Origin: Saprospiraceae bacterium
GTDB taxonomy: Bacteria > Bacteroidota > Bacteroidia > Chitinophagales > Saprospiraceae
DNA length: 64,000 nucleotides
Reading direction: 5' to 3'
Assembly (NCBI GenBank): GCA_028282725.1
Contig: JANQHF010000073.1
Span: forward strand, 40,349-104,348
Numbering within the stretch: position 1 is the stretch's first letter; every line of letters starts with the position of its first letter. The notes under the pieces are model-generated. The model did not search any database and was not told the origin of the DNA. It worked only from the letters and a program-made list of their open reading frames with translations. Below are positions 9,656-18,642 of the stretch, piece after piece. A program made the position numbers and the translations under genes.

Positions 9656-10477
9656 ATGAAACTGCTTAAGGACCCTTTCATTCATTTTTTAATCTTAGGA
9701 TTGCTTGTATTTATAGCCAATGGTGTGTTTAATAGAGGTGACCGGGAAGAAGAGATCATTATTACGCAAGATGACATTTCGCGTTTGCAAAGTTTATATA
9801 AGCAAAACTGGAACCGGGCACCGGATAGTACCACCTTGAATCGTCTCATAGATGATTTTATAGATTCTGAGATCCTGTACCGGGAAGCACTCCGCCTCAA
9901 TCTTGACCATAATGATGAAATTGTAAAAAGAAGATTACGTCAGAAATTTGAATTCCTGGCACAGGATCTCGCAGACCTGAATGATCCTGATGAATCTGCC
10001 CTTAAAGACTACTATGATGCGCAAATCGATCAATATAAATCAGAAAAGACGATCACATTCTTTCACTATTATTTCAATCCGGATCGGCAAGAAAATCCAG
10101 TAGACCAAGCCAATCTGCTCTTACGCCAATTAGAGGCTATGATCCCAGAACCATCAAGTGATTATGGTGATCCCATCCATATCAACTCTTTCCAGGATAA
10201 ACGATCAAAGTGGATGGTTTCACGGGATTTCGGAATGGAATTTGCCAACACCTTGTTTCTGAATGATCAGCCGGGTTGGTCCGGACCGATCCGGTCAGGA
10301 CTAGGCATTCATATTGTCTATATCAGTGAGGTAATTCAAGAAAGAACGCTGTCCCTCGAAGAGGTCAGTGATCAGGTACTCAGTGATTGGAAACTTGCGA
10401 ACAGAGAAGCTGTCAACGCGAACATCTTAGATAATCTAAGAAAGAAATACACAGTGATCAGGTCGTATGAAAAGTAA
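9656..10477 (+). CDS. Membrane-anchored PpiC/SurA-like peptidyl-prolyl isomerase
   Basis: 273 residues. An N-terminal membrane anchor (FIHFLILGLLVFIANGVF) is followed by a SurA-N-like helical chaperone region (about 35-125; LIDDFIDSEILYREALRL) and a C-terminal domain (about 125-265) ending in GPIRSGLGIHIVYISE, the usual C-terminal strand of parvulin isomerases. The parvulin core is diverged, so chaperone activity may matter more than catalysis. It lies 42 bp after the DUF3604 gene and its end overlaps the HupE-like gene by 11 bp, which suggests translational coupling and a role in folding or inserting those neighbours. Confidence 0.75.
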   Translation: MKLLKDPFIHFLILGLLVFIANGVFNRGDREEEIIITQDDISRLQSLYKQNWNRAPDSTTLNRLIDDFIDSEILYREALRLNLDHNDEIVKRRLRQKFEFLAQDLADLNDPDESALKDYYDAQIDQYKSEKTITFFHYYFNPDRQENPVDQANLLLRQLEAMIPEPSSDYGDPIHINSFQDKRSKWMVSRDFGMEFANTLFLNDQPGWSGPIRSGLGIHIVYISEVIQERTLSLEEVSDQVLSDWKLANREAVNANILDNLRKKYTVIRSYEK

Positions 10478-11471
10478 TTACCTCCGAATATTTCTCTGTT
10501 GGACCTTTATTTGGTCTGTTGCATCGTCTGATTGTCTGGCCCATGAAATCAGACCTGCCTATTTAGAAATCAATGAGGTCGGAGTGAATCAATATGCCAT
10601 AACTTTCAAAGTACCCGTCCTGAATGACCGGCTCCCCAGGATTGTTCCAATATTTGCAGTTGACTACGATTCGACCACTGTATCCATCCAAAGAAATGTC
10701 GATGCACGTATTTCAAAATGGTTGCTCCATACAGACAAGAGTATTTCCGGAACATCATTGTCCATTCAAAACCTGGAACGCACGCTAATAGATGTGATCC
10801 TGCGCATAGAGTTCAACTCGGGTGAGGTCAGTACCCTCGTGATCCAACCTTCAAAACCTTCAGTGATCATCCCCGTCCAACAGAGTTCCTGGCAGGTTTT
10901 CAACACCTTTGGAAAACTCGGCATCGAGCACATACTCCTGGGATGGGACCACTTGCTTTTTGTTCTTGGCCTGATGCTCCTGATTCCTTCTGTCAATGTA
11001 TTGATCGGGACCATTACTTCATTCACGATCGCCCATAGCATAACGCTTGTGCTTTCTTCCCTGGGAAAGATGAGTCTGCCTTCTGCTCCTGTTGAAACCG
11101 TCATAGCATTAAGTGTAATTTTTTTAGCCAGGGAATACATCATGTTGAGCAGGGGGCAACAAAGTATAACGACCCGGTACCCATGGACCATTGCATTTGT
11201 ATTTGGCTTGTTGCACGGCTTTGGTTTTGCCGGTGCATTAAGGGATATCGGCCTTCCCGAACATGCCCTCCCGGAATCACTTTTGTCATTCAATCTGGGT
11301 GTCGAATTCGGACAAATACTGTTTGTATGCCTAATCATTTTTGTATATAAATTACTTTTGCCACTTTTCAGAAAGATTCCATCTTTTTGGCTACGATACC
11401 TGCCAGGATATTTTATAGGCGGGATAGCCTCGTATTGGTTCATCGACCGACTGATGGGGATATTTATTTAA
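10467..11471 (+). CDS. HupE/UreJ-family membrane protein
   Basis: 334 residues. A signal peptide (cleavage near CLAHEIRPAY) leads to a periplasmic beta-rich half (about 27-140), then about six membrane helices carrying the HupE/UreJ_2 motifs GWDHLLFVLGLMLL, FTIAHSITL and FGLLHGFGFAGAL. The His-rich helices suggest metal passage; classical HupE/UreJ proteins are nickel permeases, while this longer family with a periplasmic half is less well defined. No hydrogenase or urease genes are nearby, so nickel supply is not supported by context. Its ATG lies inside the end of the foldase gene. Confidence 0.85.
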   Translation: MKSNYLRIFLCWTFIWSVASSDCLAHEIRPAYLEINEVGVNQYAITFKVPVLNDRLPRIVPIFAVDYDSTTVSIQRNVDARISKWLLHTDKSISGTSLSIQNLERTLIDVILRIEFNSGEVSTLVIQPSKPSVIIPVQQSSWQVFNTFGKLGIEHILLGWDHLLFVLGLMLLIPSVNVLIGTITSFTIAHSITLVLSSLGKMSLPSAPVETVIALSVIFLAREYIMLSRGQQSITTRYPWTIAFVFGLLHGFGFAGALRDIGLPEHALPESLLSFNLGVEFGQILFVCLIIFVYKLLLPLFRKIPSFWLRYLPGYFIGGIASYWFIDRLMGIFI

Positions 11472-11487
11472 ATCATTGAATAGAAGT

Positions 11488-12528
11488 ATGAAGATTAATG
11501 ATATCAGGTCACATGGAGCGTATAGAGCTGCTGAAGATCGCTATGAAATAATCAATTATCGCAGATGCGGACGGAGTGGGTTAAAACTTCCGGCCGTATC
11601 GTTGGGGTTGTGGCACAACTTTGGGGATACGGATGACCTCAATGTGGCAAGAGACATACTGAGGATCGCATTTGATAACGGAATCACTCATTTTGATCTG
11701 GCTAACAACTATGGCCCTCCCTATGGTTCTGCTGAAAGAAATTTTGGTAAAATATTCAAGGAAGACTTTCGGCCGTACAGAGATGAACTGATTCTGAGCA
11801 CCAAAGCCGGTTGGGATATGTGGCCCGGGCCCTACGGTAATTTCGGATCGAGGAAATATATATTGGCGAGTCTGGACCAGAGCCTTACCAGGATGGGTGT
11901 GGACTATGTAGATATTTTTTACAGCCATCGGAGAGATCCTGACACACCATTGGAAGAAACAATGGGAGCATTGTCAACTGCAGTGCAACAAGGAAAGGCC
12001 TTATACGCCGGAATATCACAATACAATCCCGCAGACACCAGGAAGGCACACAAGATATTGCGAAGAATGGGTGTTCCATTATTGATTCATCAACCCAGAT
12101 ATAATATGATGGATCGATGGGTTGAGGCAGGCCTCACGCAAGTCCTTGACAAAAGAGGAATTGGGGCCATTGCATTCAGTCCTTTGGAACAGGGAATACT
12201 TACTTCCAAATATCTCAAAGGTTTTCCAAAGGATTCACGGGCTGTCAGGGATGGACGGTATCTGACGAAAGACCACATAACAGAAGAAGTGTTGTTAAAG
12301 GTCAGATCTTTGAATGAGATTGCCAGAAAAAGAAATCAGACGTTGGCTCAAATGGCCATTGCCTGGCTCTTAAAGGATGATAGAATAACCAGTGTACTGA
12401 TCGGCGTTAGTTCCGTAAAGCAGTTACTGGACAATATTGAAGCGACTGAAAATATTGTCTTTACAAAGAAGGAAGTGAACGATATCGAAGCTGTACTCAT
12501 GAATAAGCCTGAGCTTGAAGAAGGCTAG
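11488..12528 (+). CDS. Aldo/keto reductase (YghZ-like)
   Basis: 346 residues from the ATG; a TTG four codons upstream (11476) is the alternative start. A TIM-barrel NADPH oxidoreductase with the catalytic tetrad visible: Asp in THFDLANNYG, Tyr in the same segment, Lys in LILSTKAGW and His in DIFYSHRRDP. The GPPYGSAERNFG stretch and overall length match the YghZ/KCAB-beta-like branch, whose E. coli member reduces L-glyceraldehyde 3-phosphate. It starts only 16 bp after the HupE-like gene and may be read with it, though a functional link is not obvious. It converges on the YCII gene. Confidence 0.88.
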   Translation: MKINDIRSHGAYRAAEDRYEIINYRRCGRSGLKLPAVSLGLWHNFGDTDDLNVARDILRIAFDNGITHFDLANNYGPPYGSAERNFGKIFKEDFRPYRDELILSTKAGWDMWPGPYGNFGSRKYILASLDQSLTRMGVDYVDIFYSHRRDPDTPLEETMGALSTAVQQGKALYAGISQYNPADTRKAHKILRRMGVPLLIHQPRYNMMDRWVEAGLTQVLDKRGIGAIAFSPLEQGILTSKYLKGFPKDSRAVRDGRYLTKDHITEEVLLKVRSLNEIARKRNQTLAQMAIAWLLKDDRITSVLIGVSSVKQLLDNIEATENIVFTKKEVNDIEAVLMNKPELEEG

Positions 12529-12549
12529 CCCTTGCGGACCCAGGGTGTA

Positions 12550-13050
12550 CTACATCTTGACCTTTGCTATTTGCCTGTGTAAGTTGTTGACCTCTTTTAA
12601 GGCGGCAGATCCATACCAGGGATGGAGCTCCATTTCTAATCTTCCCGCAATGATTGCCGGATCGGTTTTTGTCAGTTCCTCTGCTTCTTCCACAGATGAT
12701 ACATTGAAAATGTAAATCCCTCTCAATTCGCCATCATCAAGGAACGGACCGGCAAGGGACAACTTCCCTTCATCTGCTAACCGGCTGATGTTTTCGAGAT
12801 GGGCAGATTGTAATTGTGCTGCAGTAGTTGAATCCTGGGACCTGTTGGGCCCCGATTTCAAAAGAACCATGACGTATTGACTCATTCCGTAGGGGTCTGC
12901 ATCTAATTTCTTTGCAAGAATAGAATCGAATGTGATTTCATTCGCGTTGCCAGGGTCCTCTTCATCTACGGGGGGATGATCGTTGTTGCAGGAGACCAGA
13001 AGTAGAAGTGCACCAATAAAAATGAGCCCTATTGGATTGAAAATATTCAT
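12550..13050 (-). CDS. YCII-domain lipoprotein
   Basis: The ORF track starts this frame at 13188, but a lipoprotein signal peptide (MNIFNPIGLIFIG then LLVSC) begins at the ATG at 13050, and the longer version would overlap the divergent neighbour, so I use 166 residues. After an acidic linker comes a YCII-like ferredoxin-fold domain (about 45-150): YVMVLLKSGPNRSQDS, AHLENISRLADEGKLSLAGPF and the GIYIFNVSSVEEA strand. YCII proteins are small and usually cytoplasmic with poorly known reactions; a secreted, lipid-anchored form is unusual but seen in Bacteroidota. Convergent with the aldo/keto reductase. Confidence 0.8.
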   Translation of the reverse strand: MNIFNPIGLIFIGALLLLVSCNNDHPPVDEEDPGNANEITFDSILAKKLDADPYGMSQYVMVLLKSGPNRSQDSTTAAQLQSAHLENISRLADEGKLSLAGPFLDDGELRGIYIFNVSSVEEAEELTKTDPAIIAGRLEMELHPWYGSAALKEVNNLHRQIAKVKM

Positions 13051-13114
13051 GATTTCAATTTTGATCAAATGAAGATAGAGGACATTTCTGGAAGATTTAA
13101 TAGCTTTCCGTCTT

Positions 13115-14095
13115 ATGTCAAATTTGATTAAAAAGTGGAAAGCCCTTTGGGATCCCGATAGATACCACGGTTGGGGTAAAAACAGCAATTACTTTGAAGG
13201 ATGGTATTTCAAAATAGTGACCGGCGATGAATCATTGGCAATGGCATTGATTCCGGGTATTTCCATGGATGATGAAGGAAGGTCACATGCTTTTATTCAA
13301 ATGATCGACGGTTCGAGGGGTGAGACCTTTTATGATCGGTTTGCTCCCGATGAGTTTACCCCAAATCCCGATGTTTTCGAATTGAACATTGGTGACAATT
13401 ATTTTAGCGGTGAGAAGCTGGTCGTCGATCTGCCGTGTATTCAAGGTGAAGTGGAATTCAAGGAAGCTGTCAAATGGCCGGTCAAAATCCTGAGTCCGGG
13501 AGTCATGGGTTGGTATTCATTTGTACCGATGATGCAGTGTTATCACGGTGTGGTCAGTATGCATCACCGCCTGGATGGGTATCTGGAGTATAATCATAAA
13601 GGATTCAATTTTCAGAATGGGTTGGGATACATTGAGAAGGATTGGGGCTCTTCATTTCCCAAATGCTGGATTTGGATGCAAAGCAATCATTTTGATCAAT
13701 TGGACAGGAAGGTATCCTTTATGGCTTCTCTGGCTCATATTCCATGGTTGGGGCGGTATTTTGTTGGATTCCTGTCGGCCATCTACCTGGATGACGAACT
13801 GATACAATTTACAACATACAATAATGCCAGAATGACGTCATCACTCGATGAATCTCACGTGTATTTGACGTTCCGAAGAAGGGACTATCGACTGGAAATT
13901 ATTGCTACGAAAGGATCAACCGGAGCATTGATATCACCGATCAAAGGAGGGATGACCGGAAAGGTCAGTGAAAGTTTGACCGCATCGATAGAGGTGAGAT
14001 TATATCGAGGAGGAGCATTGATTTATGAGGGGACCGGACGAAATGCAGGACTCGAAGTAGCGGGAGACGTTGAAATTCTATTGACTGATCAGTGA
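13115..14095 (+). CDS. Tocopherol-cyclase-family protein
   Basis: 326 residues from ATG. The sequence follows the plant VTE1 tocopherol cyclase pattern: WDPDRYHGWG and NYFEGWYFKIV at the N terminus, then GWYSFVPMMQCYHGVVSMHH and GYIEKDWGSSFPKCWIWMQSN in the middle. Plant VTE1 closes the chromanol ring of tocopherols. Bacteria outside cyanobacteria generally lack the rest of that pathway and nothing here supplies it, so the bacterial protein probably acts on another hydrophobic substrate or only binds lipid. There is no signal peptide. The next gene starts one base after its stop, so the two are surely co-transcribed. Confidence 0.8.
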   Translation: MSNLIKKWKALWDPDRYHGWGKNSNYFEGWYFKIVTGDESLAMALIPGISMDDEGRSHAFIQMIDGSRGETFYDRFAPDEFTPNPDVFELNIGDNYFSGEKLVVDLPCIQGEVEFKEAVKWPVKILSPGVMGWYSFVPMMQCYHGVVSMHHRLDGYLEYNHKGFNFQNGLGYIEKDWGSSFPKCWIWMQSNHFDQLDRKVSFMASLAHIPWLGRYFVGFLSAIYLDDELIQFTTYNNARMTSSLDESHVYLTFRRRDYRLEIIATKGSTGALISPIKGGMTGKVSESLTASIEVRLYRGGALIYEGTGRNAGLEVAGDVEILLTDQ

Positions 14096-14096
14096 T

Positions 14097-14759
14097 ATGG
14101 ATGTCTATGCTCACAATGTGATTCTCGGGATTAGAGATTATTACGGTGATCTGTTATTCAATTACCCGAAAGATCTGACCATTCTTGAAAGACTATCCAG
14201 GTTGTCAAACCGGCTTTGGGAGGCATTCACTCAGGATAATGACTGTATTCTGAATGAAATCAACAATTATCATCCTGCCTTTATCGGCCAATCCTGGAAT
14301 GAAATCAGGGATAATGAGTTTTCCAGGTCAGATGCCGAGATCACCATTGCCCGGCAGTATGGGTATGCGAGTTTCGCGGAAATTCCCGACATCAAAATTG
14401 ATGCGCTATTCGAAAGATCAGTAGATGTGATGCTCAGTGGAAGACTCGATGAATTAAAGCATTTAATTGAAGATGATCCCAAACTGATCAATCAAAAAAG
14501 CAATTACGGTCATGGTGCCAGCCTGATACACTACCTGGGTAATAACGGTGTTGAATTGTACAGGCAGGTCGTCCCGTACCAACTGGCGGACATTCTTGAG
14601 TATTTGCTCAATAGAGGAGCAGATCCCAATTCTACGATGAATGTATACGGTGGGGAGTTTACCATGATCGCTCTTTTTTCTTCAAGCATTCATCCGAAAG
14701 AGGCCGGAATAGATAAAGAAGTCATGGAGCGGTATGCCAGAATTGTACAACAAAGTTGA
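14097..14759 (+). CDS. Ankyrin-repeat-like cytoplasmic protein
   Basis: 220 residues with no signal peptide or membrane segment. The C-terminal half shows degenerate ankyrin features: LSGRLDELKHLIEDDPKLIN, GHGASLIHYLGNNG and ADILEYLLNRGADPNS. The first half is helical with no recognised family. Similar proteins pairing a short N-terminal region with two or three ankyrin units are common in Bacteroidota and probably mediate protein contacts. The ATG follows the stop of the tocopherol-cyclase-family gene with one base between, implying one message and perhaps one complex. Confidence 0.75.
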   Translation: MDVYAHNVILGIRDYYGDLLFNYPKDLTILERLSRLSNRLWEAFTQDNDCILNEINNYHPAFIGQSWNEIRDNEFSRSDAEITIARQYGYASFAEIPDIKIDALFERSVDVMLSGRLDELKHLIEDDPKLINQKSNYGHGASLIHYLGNNGVELYRQVVPYQLADILEYLLNRGADPNSTMNVYGGEFTMIALFSSSIHPKEAGIDKEVMERYARIVQQS

Positions 14760-14787
14760 GCTGGATCAAATCTCTTGCCTTGTCTTG

Positions 14788-16155
14788 TTAATCGGTGTAA
14801 AAGGCTCCAAAAACGATCATCATTTCATCCTCACTAAGCAGGCCAAACCTCAACGTGCGACTGGTCGTATTGTTATAGGTGGCCCTGGCTGTAAACCCAT
14901 GACCCTTCTCCAGGATAATAGGAGGATCAAATGTCACCAAAGGTGGATGTTCCCAATCATTCGTGAAGTATACCAATTCTCCATTCCGGTCTCCACCTTT
15001 GATATAGATTTCAAATTCCGTCATATGTTGATGTGCATGCGAAGTCAGTTGAAAGACATGCATTCTTTCATTGAACGTACTGGCTCTTTCCAGGGTGGTG
15101 ATCTCTCCGGCCGGAAGTCTTATATCTTCATAACTTTCAAATAAATTCTCTGCTACATACTGCACCGCACTCTTGTCAAGTGTATGTAAGTTGACAGATA
15201 TCTCGCCTTCCTTCACCTCATCGGTCCGATTGACGTAATGAGAATTGAGGTCGAATCCCGTATTCTCAGGAATGCGCAGGGCCACTCCAGCTGGAAAACT
15301 ATAGTCCACGTTTCTCCATTGAGTACCAAATACGAATCTTTGATTCAGTACAGAAGCTGCGGTGAGTATATTGAAATTGCCGTCTTCATCATAGAAGTCA
15401 CGGTAGGACTCACTTACAGGTTGGTTTCCATTGGGATAATCATACAAGATGAAATGATGGCTGCCTTCTCTCATGGCAATTTGTACGCGGTTGACGAAAA
15501 GATCTTCGTCATTATCCAACTCTTTGTAGTAGAAGAATTCCCGTTCGCTTTTGGGTTGAATATCGAAAGGTCCGATATTCAATTGAAGACCACTACCAGG
15601 GGGCATCAGTCGTTCGAAAGGTTCTGTTGGTAATTCAAACCTTTTGGTATCCATCAATAATTCGATATTGGCCACATTTCCTGTATCAGGTGCCCCTTTT
15701 ATGATCCATTCCGTAATAAATCTCAATTCTCCATTTGTGAGCGCCTGACCACCCAAAGGCATCAATTCTCCGTATCCGGGATGATCATCATAGAAATGAG
15801 CATAGTCCGGGAAGTTGATTTTTTCCCAAAGAAAGCTATTGTGAATGCTTTGCAAGCCTTTTGTCCCGACCAATAGCAGGCCATCTGCACGAGCCGCCTC
15901 ATTGTGCGGTAGACGATTGACCAATTGATTGTAAGATTCACCTTTAGCAAGGATGAGATTGGATTGCCTGGCAAATGAAGTACCTGTCTGGTGACAAGTA
16001 ACACAATTCTTATCCCAGATCTCCGTCTGAATTATATCATAGGTACTGAGCGCTTCCTCTGCCATGATGGGTTCGGTCTCATCAGGACTATCTGTACAGC
16101 CGGTCAGCATCAGTGTCAATATGGAAAAGGGTAGAATGATATTTCGTATAATCAT
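14788..16155 (-). CDS. Cytochrome c / type II copper monooxygenase-like lipoprotein
   Basis: 455 residues. Lipoprotein signal (LTGC, Cys20), then a small cytochrome-like region with one haem c site, CVTCH (51-55). Residues about 170-455 resemble the copper type II ascorbate-dependent monooxygenase fold of PHM. Plausible copper ligands are all present in order: H233/H234 (GSHHFILY), H306 (NSHYVN), H373 and H375 (SHAHQHM) and M445 or M446 (EDEMMIVFG). If both sites load, the haem could feed electrons to the copper centre, replacing ascorbate. It is anchored in the periplasm or at the outer membrane. The substrate is unknown. It converges on the ankyrin-like gene and diverges from trxB. Confidence 0.82.
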   Translation of the reverse strand: MIIRNIILPFSILTLMLTGCTDSPDETEPIMAEEALSTYDIIQTEIWDKNCVTCHQTGTSFARQSNLILAKGESYNQLVNRLPHNEAARADGLLLVGTKGLQSIHNSFLWEKINFPDYAHFYDDHPGYGELMPLGGQALTNGELRFITEWIIKGAPDTGNVANIELLMDTKRFELPTEPFERLMPPGSGLQLNIGPFDIQPKSEREFFYYKELDNDEDLFVNRVQIAMREGSHHFILYDYPNGNQPVSESYRDFYDEDGNFNILTAASVLNQRFVFGTQWRNVDYSFPAGVALRIPENTGFDLNSHYVNRTDEVKEGEISVNLHTLDKSAVQYVAENLFESYEDIRLPAGEITTLERASTFNERMHVFQLTSHAHQHMTEFEIYIKGGDRNGELVYFTNDWEHPPLVTFDPPIILEKGHGFTARATYNNTTSRTLRFGLLSEDEMMIVFGAFYTD

Positions 16156-16438
16156 AACGAGAATGTTGTCCTATAAACGATCGACATCAAGATACGCATT
16201 GTCGATGGTTCTATCTTTCGATAATCTTAACGCACACTTAATCAATTCACTATTGTGATTTCACTCCTTTAGAAATAAGTACAATTCTATAGGACATAAA
16301 GGATGATTCCTTTTGAATATCCTGAATTTAGACCTTTCTTTGCGCCTCTGAAAAGTCCTTGTTCAGACAAACAAATTGTTTTAATGGGCGTCCCTGAACA
16401 AGTTGATCCTTGGATCATTTAGTCAAGAAATCGTTGCA

Positions 16439-17374
16439 ATGAGTGAAATAAAAACATGTGTGATCATTGGAAGTGGTCCTGCCGGTTATACAGCTGCCAT
16501 TTATGCTGCAAGAGCAGGTATGGATCCTATTGTTTATACCGGTCCGGAACCTGGTGGTCAATTGATGATCACTACGGATGTAGAAAATTATCCTGGCTAT
16601 CCGGAGGGCATTATGGGTCCTGAAATGATGGAGGATTTTAGAAAACAGGCAGAGCGATTTGGCACTGAAGTAAAGTATGAGATGATAACGAAGGTGGATT
16701 TTACGGGACCCGTTCATTCCATTTGGACAGAAGGTGGCGAAGAGATCAAGGCTCATACCGTTATCATTTCAACCGGAGCCAGTGCAAAATGGCTGGGGCT
16801 CGAATCCGAGCAACGATTGATGAATAAAGGTGTTTCCGCATGTGCCGTGTGCGACGGGTTTTTCTTCAAGGGGCTTGAGGTGGCACTTGTCGGAGGCGGA
16901 GATACAGCCGCTGAAGAAGCTACCTACCTTGCGAAACTTTGTCCGAAAGTCCACATGCTGGTTAGGAGAGATGAAATGAGAGCTTCAAAGATCATGAGAC
17001 AGAGAGTACTCGATACACCAAATATTGAAATTCATTGGAACACAGAGGCTGTCGAAGTTTTGGGAGATGAGGAAGTCGCTGGTGTCAGAATCGTGAACAA
17101 TAAAACGAAGGAAGAATCGACCATCGATGTTAAAGGATTCTTTGTAGCAATCGGCCATAAGCCAAATACCGATATTTTCAAGGGTTGGCTTGAAATGGAT
17201 GACACCGGTTATCTGCTGATCCAACCGGGAACATCTAAAACGAAAGTTCCCGGAGTGTTTGCCTCGGGTGATGCAGCAGACAAGGTGTATCGCCAGGCGG
17301 TTACCGCAGCAGGGACCGGATGCATGGCTACGCTGGACGCCGAGCGCTACCTGGTAGAACACGGTGTTATCTGA
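16439..17374 (+). CDS. trxB: Thioredoxin reductase
   Basis: 311 residues from the ATG at 16439; the ORF track adds twelve upstream codons, but MSEIKTCVIIGSGPAG is the normal N terminus. FAD is bound through GSGPAGYTAA, NADPH through VGGGDTAAEEA, and the redox pair is C135-x-x-C138 in CAVCDGFF. The closing GVFASGDAADKVYRQAVTAAG and length agree with the low-molecular-weight bacterial enzyme. It transfers electrons from NADPH to thioredoxin in the cytoplasm. The secreted-protein gene starts 38 bp downstream and may share the message. Confidence 0.97.
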   Translation: MSEIKTCVIIGSGPAGYTAAIYAARAGMDPIVYTGPEPGGQLMITTDVENYPGYPEGIMGPEMMEDFRKQAERFGTEVKYEMITKVDFTGPVHSIWTEGGEEIKAHTVIISTGASAKWLGLESEQRLMNKGVSACAVCDGFFFKGLEVALVGGGDTAAEEATYLAKLCPKVHMLVRRDEMRASKIMRQRVLDTPNIEIHWNTEAVEVLGDEEVAGVRIVNNKTKEESTIDVKGFFVAIGHKPNTDIFKGWLEMDDTGYLLIQPGTSKTKVPGVFASGDAADKVYRQAVTAAGTGCMATLDAERYLVEHGVI

Positions 17375-17412
17375 TTGTGGAGCACATTACGGTCTCAAAC
17401 CGTTCTAATGGT

Positions 17413-18120
17413 ATGAAGACAGCTACTCTTCTTGTATTTCTTTGTTCATTTCTTTGTCTTTCAGGTCAGAACACCATGACGACCCAGGCTGTCGAAATGA
17501 AAGCCATGCAGCGCTATGAGTCAATGGCATTAAAGAATAAAACAGTCGGAATATCAACCCAGCCCTACAATGATATTGATGGCAGCCCATATTATTATGA
17601 CAAGAAATGTACTGCAACCCTGATCCAGCACAACGGGGACTCAATTCACGGTATTCCGCTTCAACTAGATCTGTATGCGGGGGAATTTGTGTATACAAAT
17701 AGCGAAGGAGAAGAACTCTTCTTGGAAAGTAAATATTTCCGGGAAATCAGAATTCAAAATGAATCAACAAGAGATGTCTTCAGAAGGGCTTTTCCTCAAC
17801 AACCCAATAAGTTTTCAATAATAGAATTTGAAGGTGATGGCTTTATGGTGATCCGTGACCCCTTGGTTAAACTCGTTGAGATGTCCATGATCGTTGCCGG
17901 ACAGAGACAGAATACCAGTCGCTTCGAAAAAGGGACTTCATACTTTTTAGTGGAAGGTGAGCAACATCGCGAATTGACATTGAAAAAGAAAAAATTCTTT
18001 AAGGCATTCAACAAAGAAGAGCAGAAGAAAATGATGGACTATGCAAAGGAAAATGGTTTTAAATTTGAGAAAAACAGTGATTTCTTTAAGTTGATCAGTT
18101 TCGTGAAGTCAGCCGAATAG
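17413..18120 (+). CDS. Secreted protein of unknown function
   Basis: I start this at the ATG at 17413, where a clear signal peptide begins (MKTATLLVFLCSFLCLSGQ); the longer ORF would overlap trxB. The mature part is about 215 residues, with beta-rich segments (FVYTNSEGEELFLESKYFREIRI) and a Lys-rich helical tail (TLKKKKFFKAFNKEEQKKMM). I do not recognise the family. No lipobox is present, so it should be periplasmic or exported. It lies between thioredoxin reductase and a cytochrome c lipoprotein on the same strand. Confidence 0.7.
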   Translation: MKTATLLVFLCSFLCLSGQNTMTTQAVEMKAMQRYESMALKNKTVGISTQPYNDIDGSPYYYDKKCTATLIQHNGDSIHGIPLQLDLYAGEFVYTNSEGEELFLESKYFREIRIQNESTRDVFRRAFPQQPNKFSIIEFEGDGFMVIRDPLVKLVEMSMIVAGQRQNTSRFEKGTSYFLVEGEQHRELTLKKKKFFKAFNKEEQKKMMDYAKENGFKFEKNSDFFKLISFVKSAE

Positions 18121-18237
18121 ACAGACCGTTCAGGAACTCGTGATCGTACAGAATTGGCAAAGCATCAAAAATCGTGCACATTTTAGAGCAAAAGTTTTTA
18201 GATTCGCAGCGAGCCATCATCGTTTAATCAGAATACA

Positions 18238-18642
18238 ATGAAGCAATCATTTTTTATCGCAAGCCTCTTCATTTGTGGTGTACTTTTGACAGCTGCATGC
18301 AGTGGCAAATCGGATTCGGAATCCTCAACTTCCAACAGTGAAAAGACGCCCGCGAAGACAGAAACTGCCAGTACCGGGAAAAAAACTGACGACACAAAAA
18401 AGGCAGCAGGCACTAATCGAAAAGGCAGATTGGTTTACAAACAATACTGCGTCATTTGTCATGGTGCCGATGGGAAACTTGGTGTTAGTGATGCCAAAGA
18501 TCTCAGTGTTTCAACAATTGATATGGAAGAAAGAATCAACCAGATCACTAATGGTAAAGGTCTCATGACACCTTACAAGGATATATTAAGTGAAGAACAA
18601 ATCCAATCAGTGGCTGAATATCTGGACGAATTGCTCCAATAA
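18238..18642 (+). CDS. Small mono-haem cytochrome c lipoprotein
   Basis: 134 residues. Signal peptide with a lipobox (LLTAAC), a Ser/Thr/Lys-rich linker of about 40 residues, then a class I cytochrome c domain: haem site CVICH (71-75) and a likely axial Met110 in GKGLMTPY. It is a periplasm-facing electron carrier tethered by lipid and a flexible arm. The stop codon lies 53 bases inside the reading frame assigned to the TonB-dependent receptor, so the two genes are probably co-expressed. Confidence 0.9.
   Translation: MKQSFFIASLFICGVLLTAACSGKSDSESSTSNSEKTPAKTETASTGKKTDDTKKAAGTNRKGRLVYKQYCVICHGADGKLGVSDAKDLSVSTIDMEERINQITNGKGLMTPYKDILSEEQIQSVAEYLDELLQ

Noticed and set aside
16403-16438. Upstream extension of thioredoxin reductase by twelve codons
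   Set aside because: The family N terminus begins at MSEIKTCVIIGSGPAG; the extension has no counterpart in the family.
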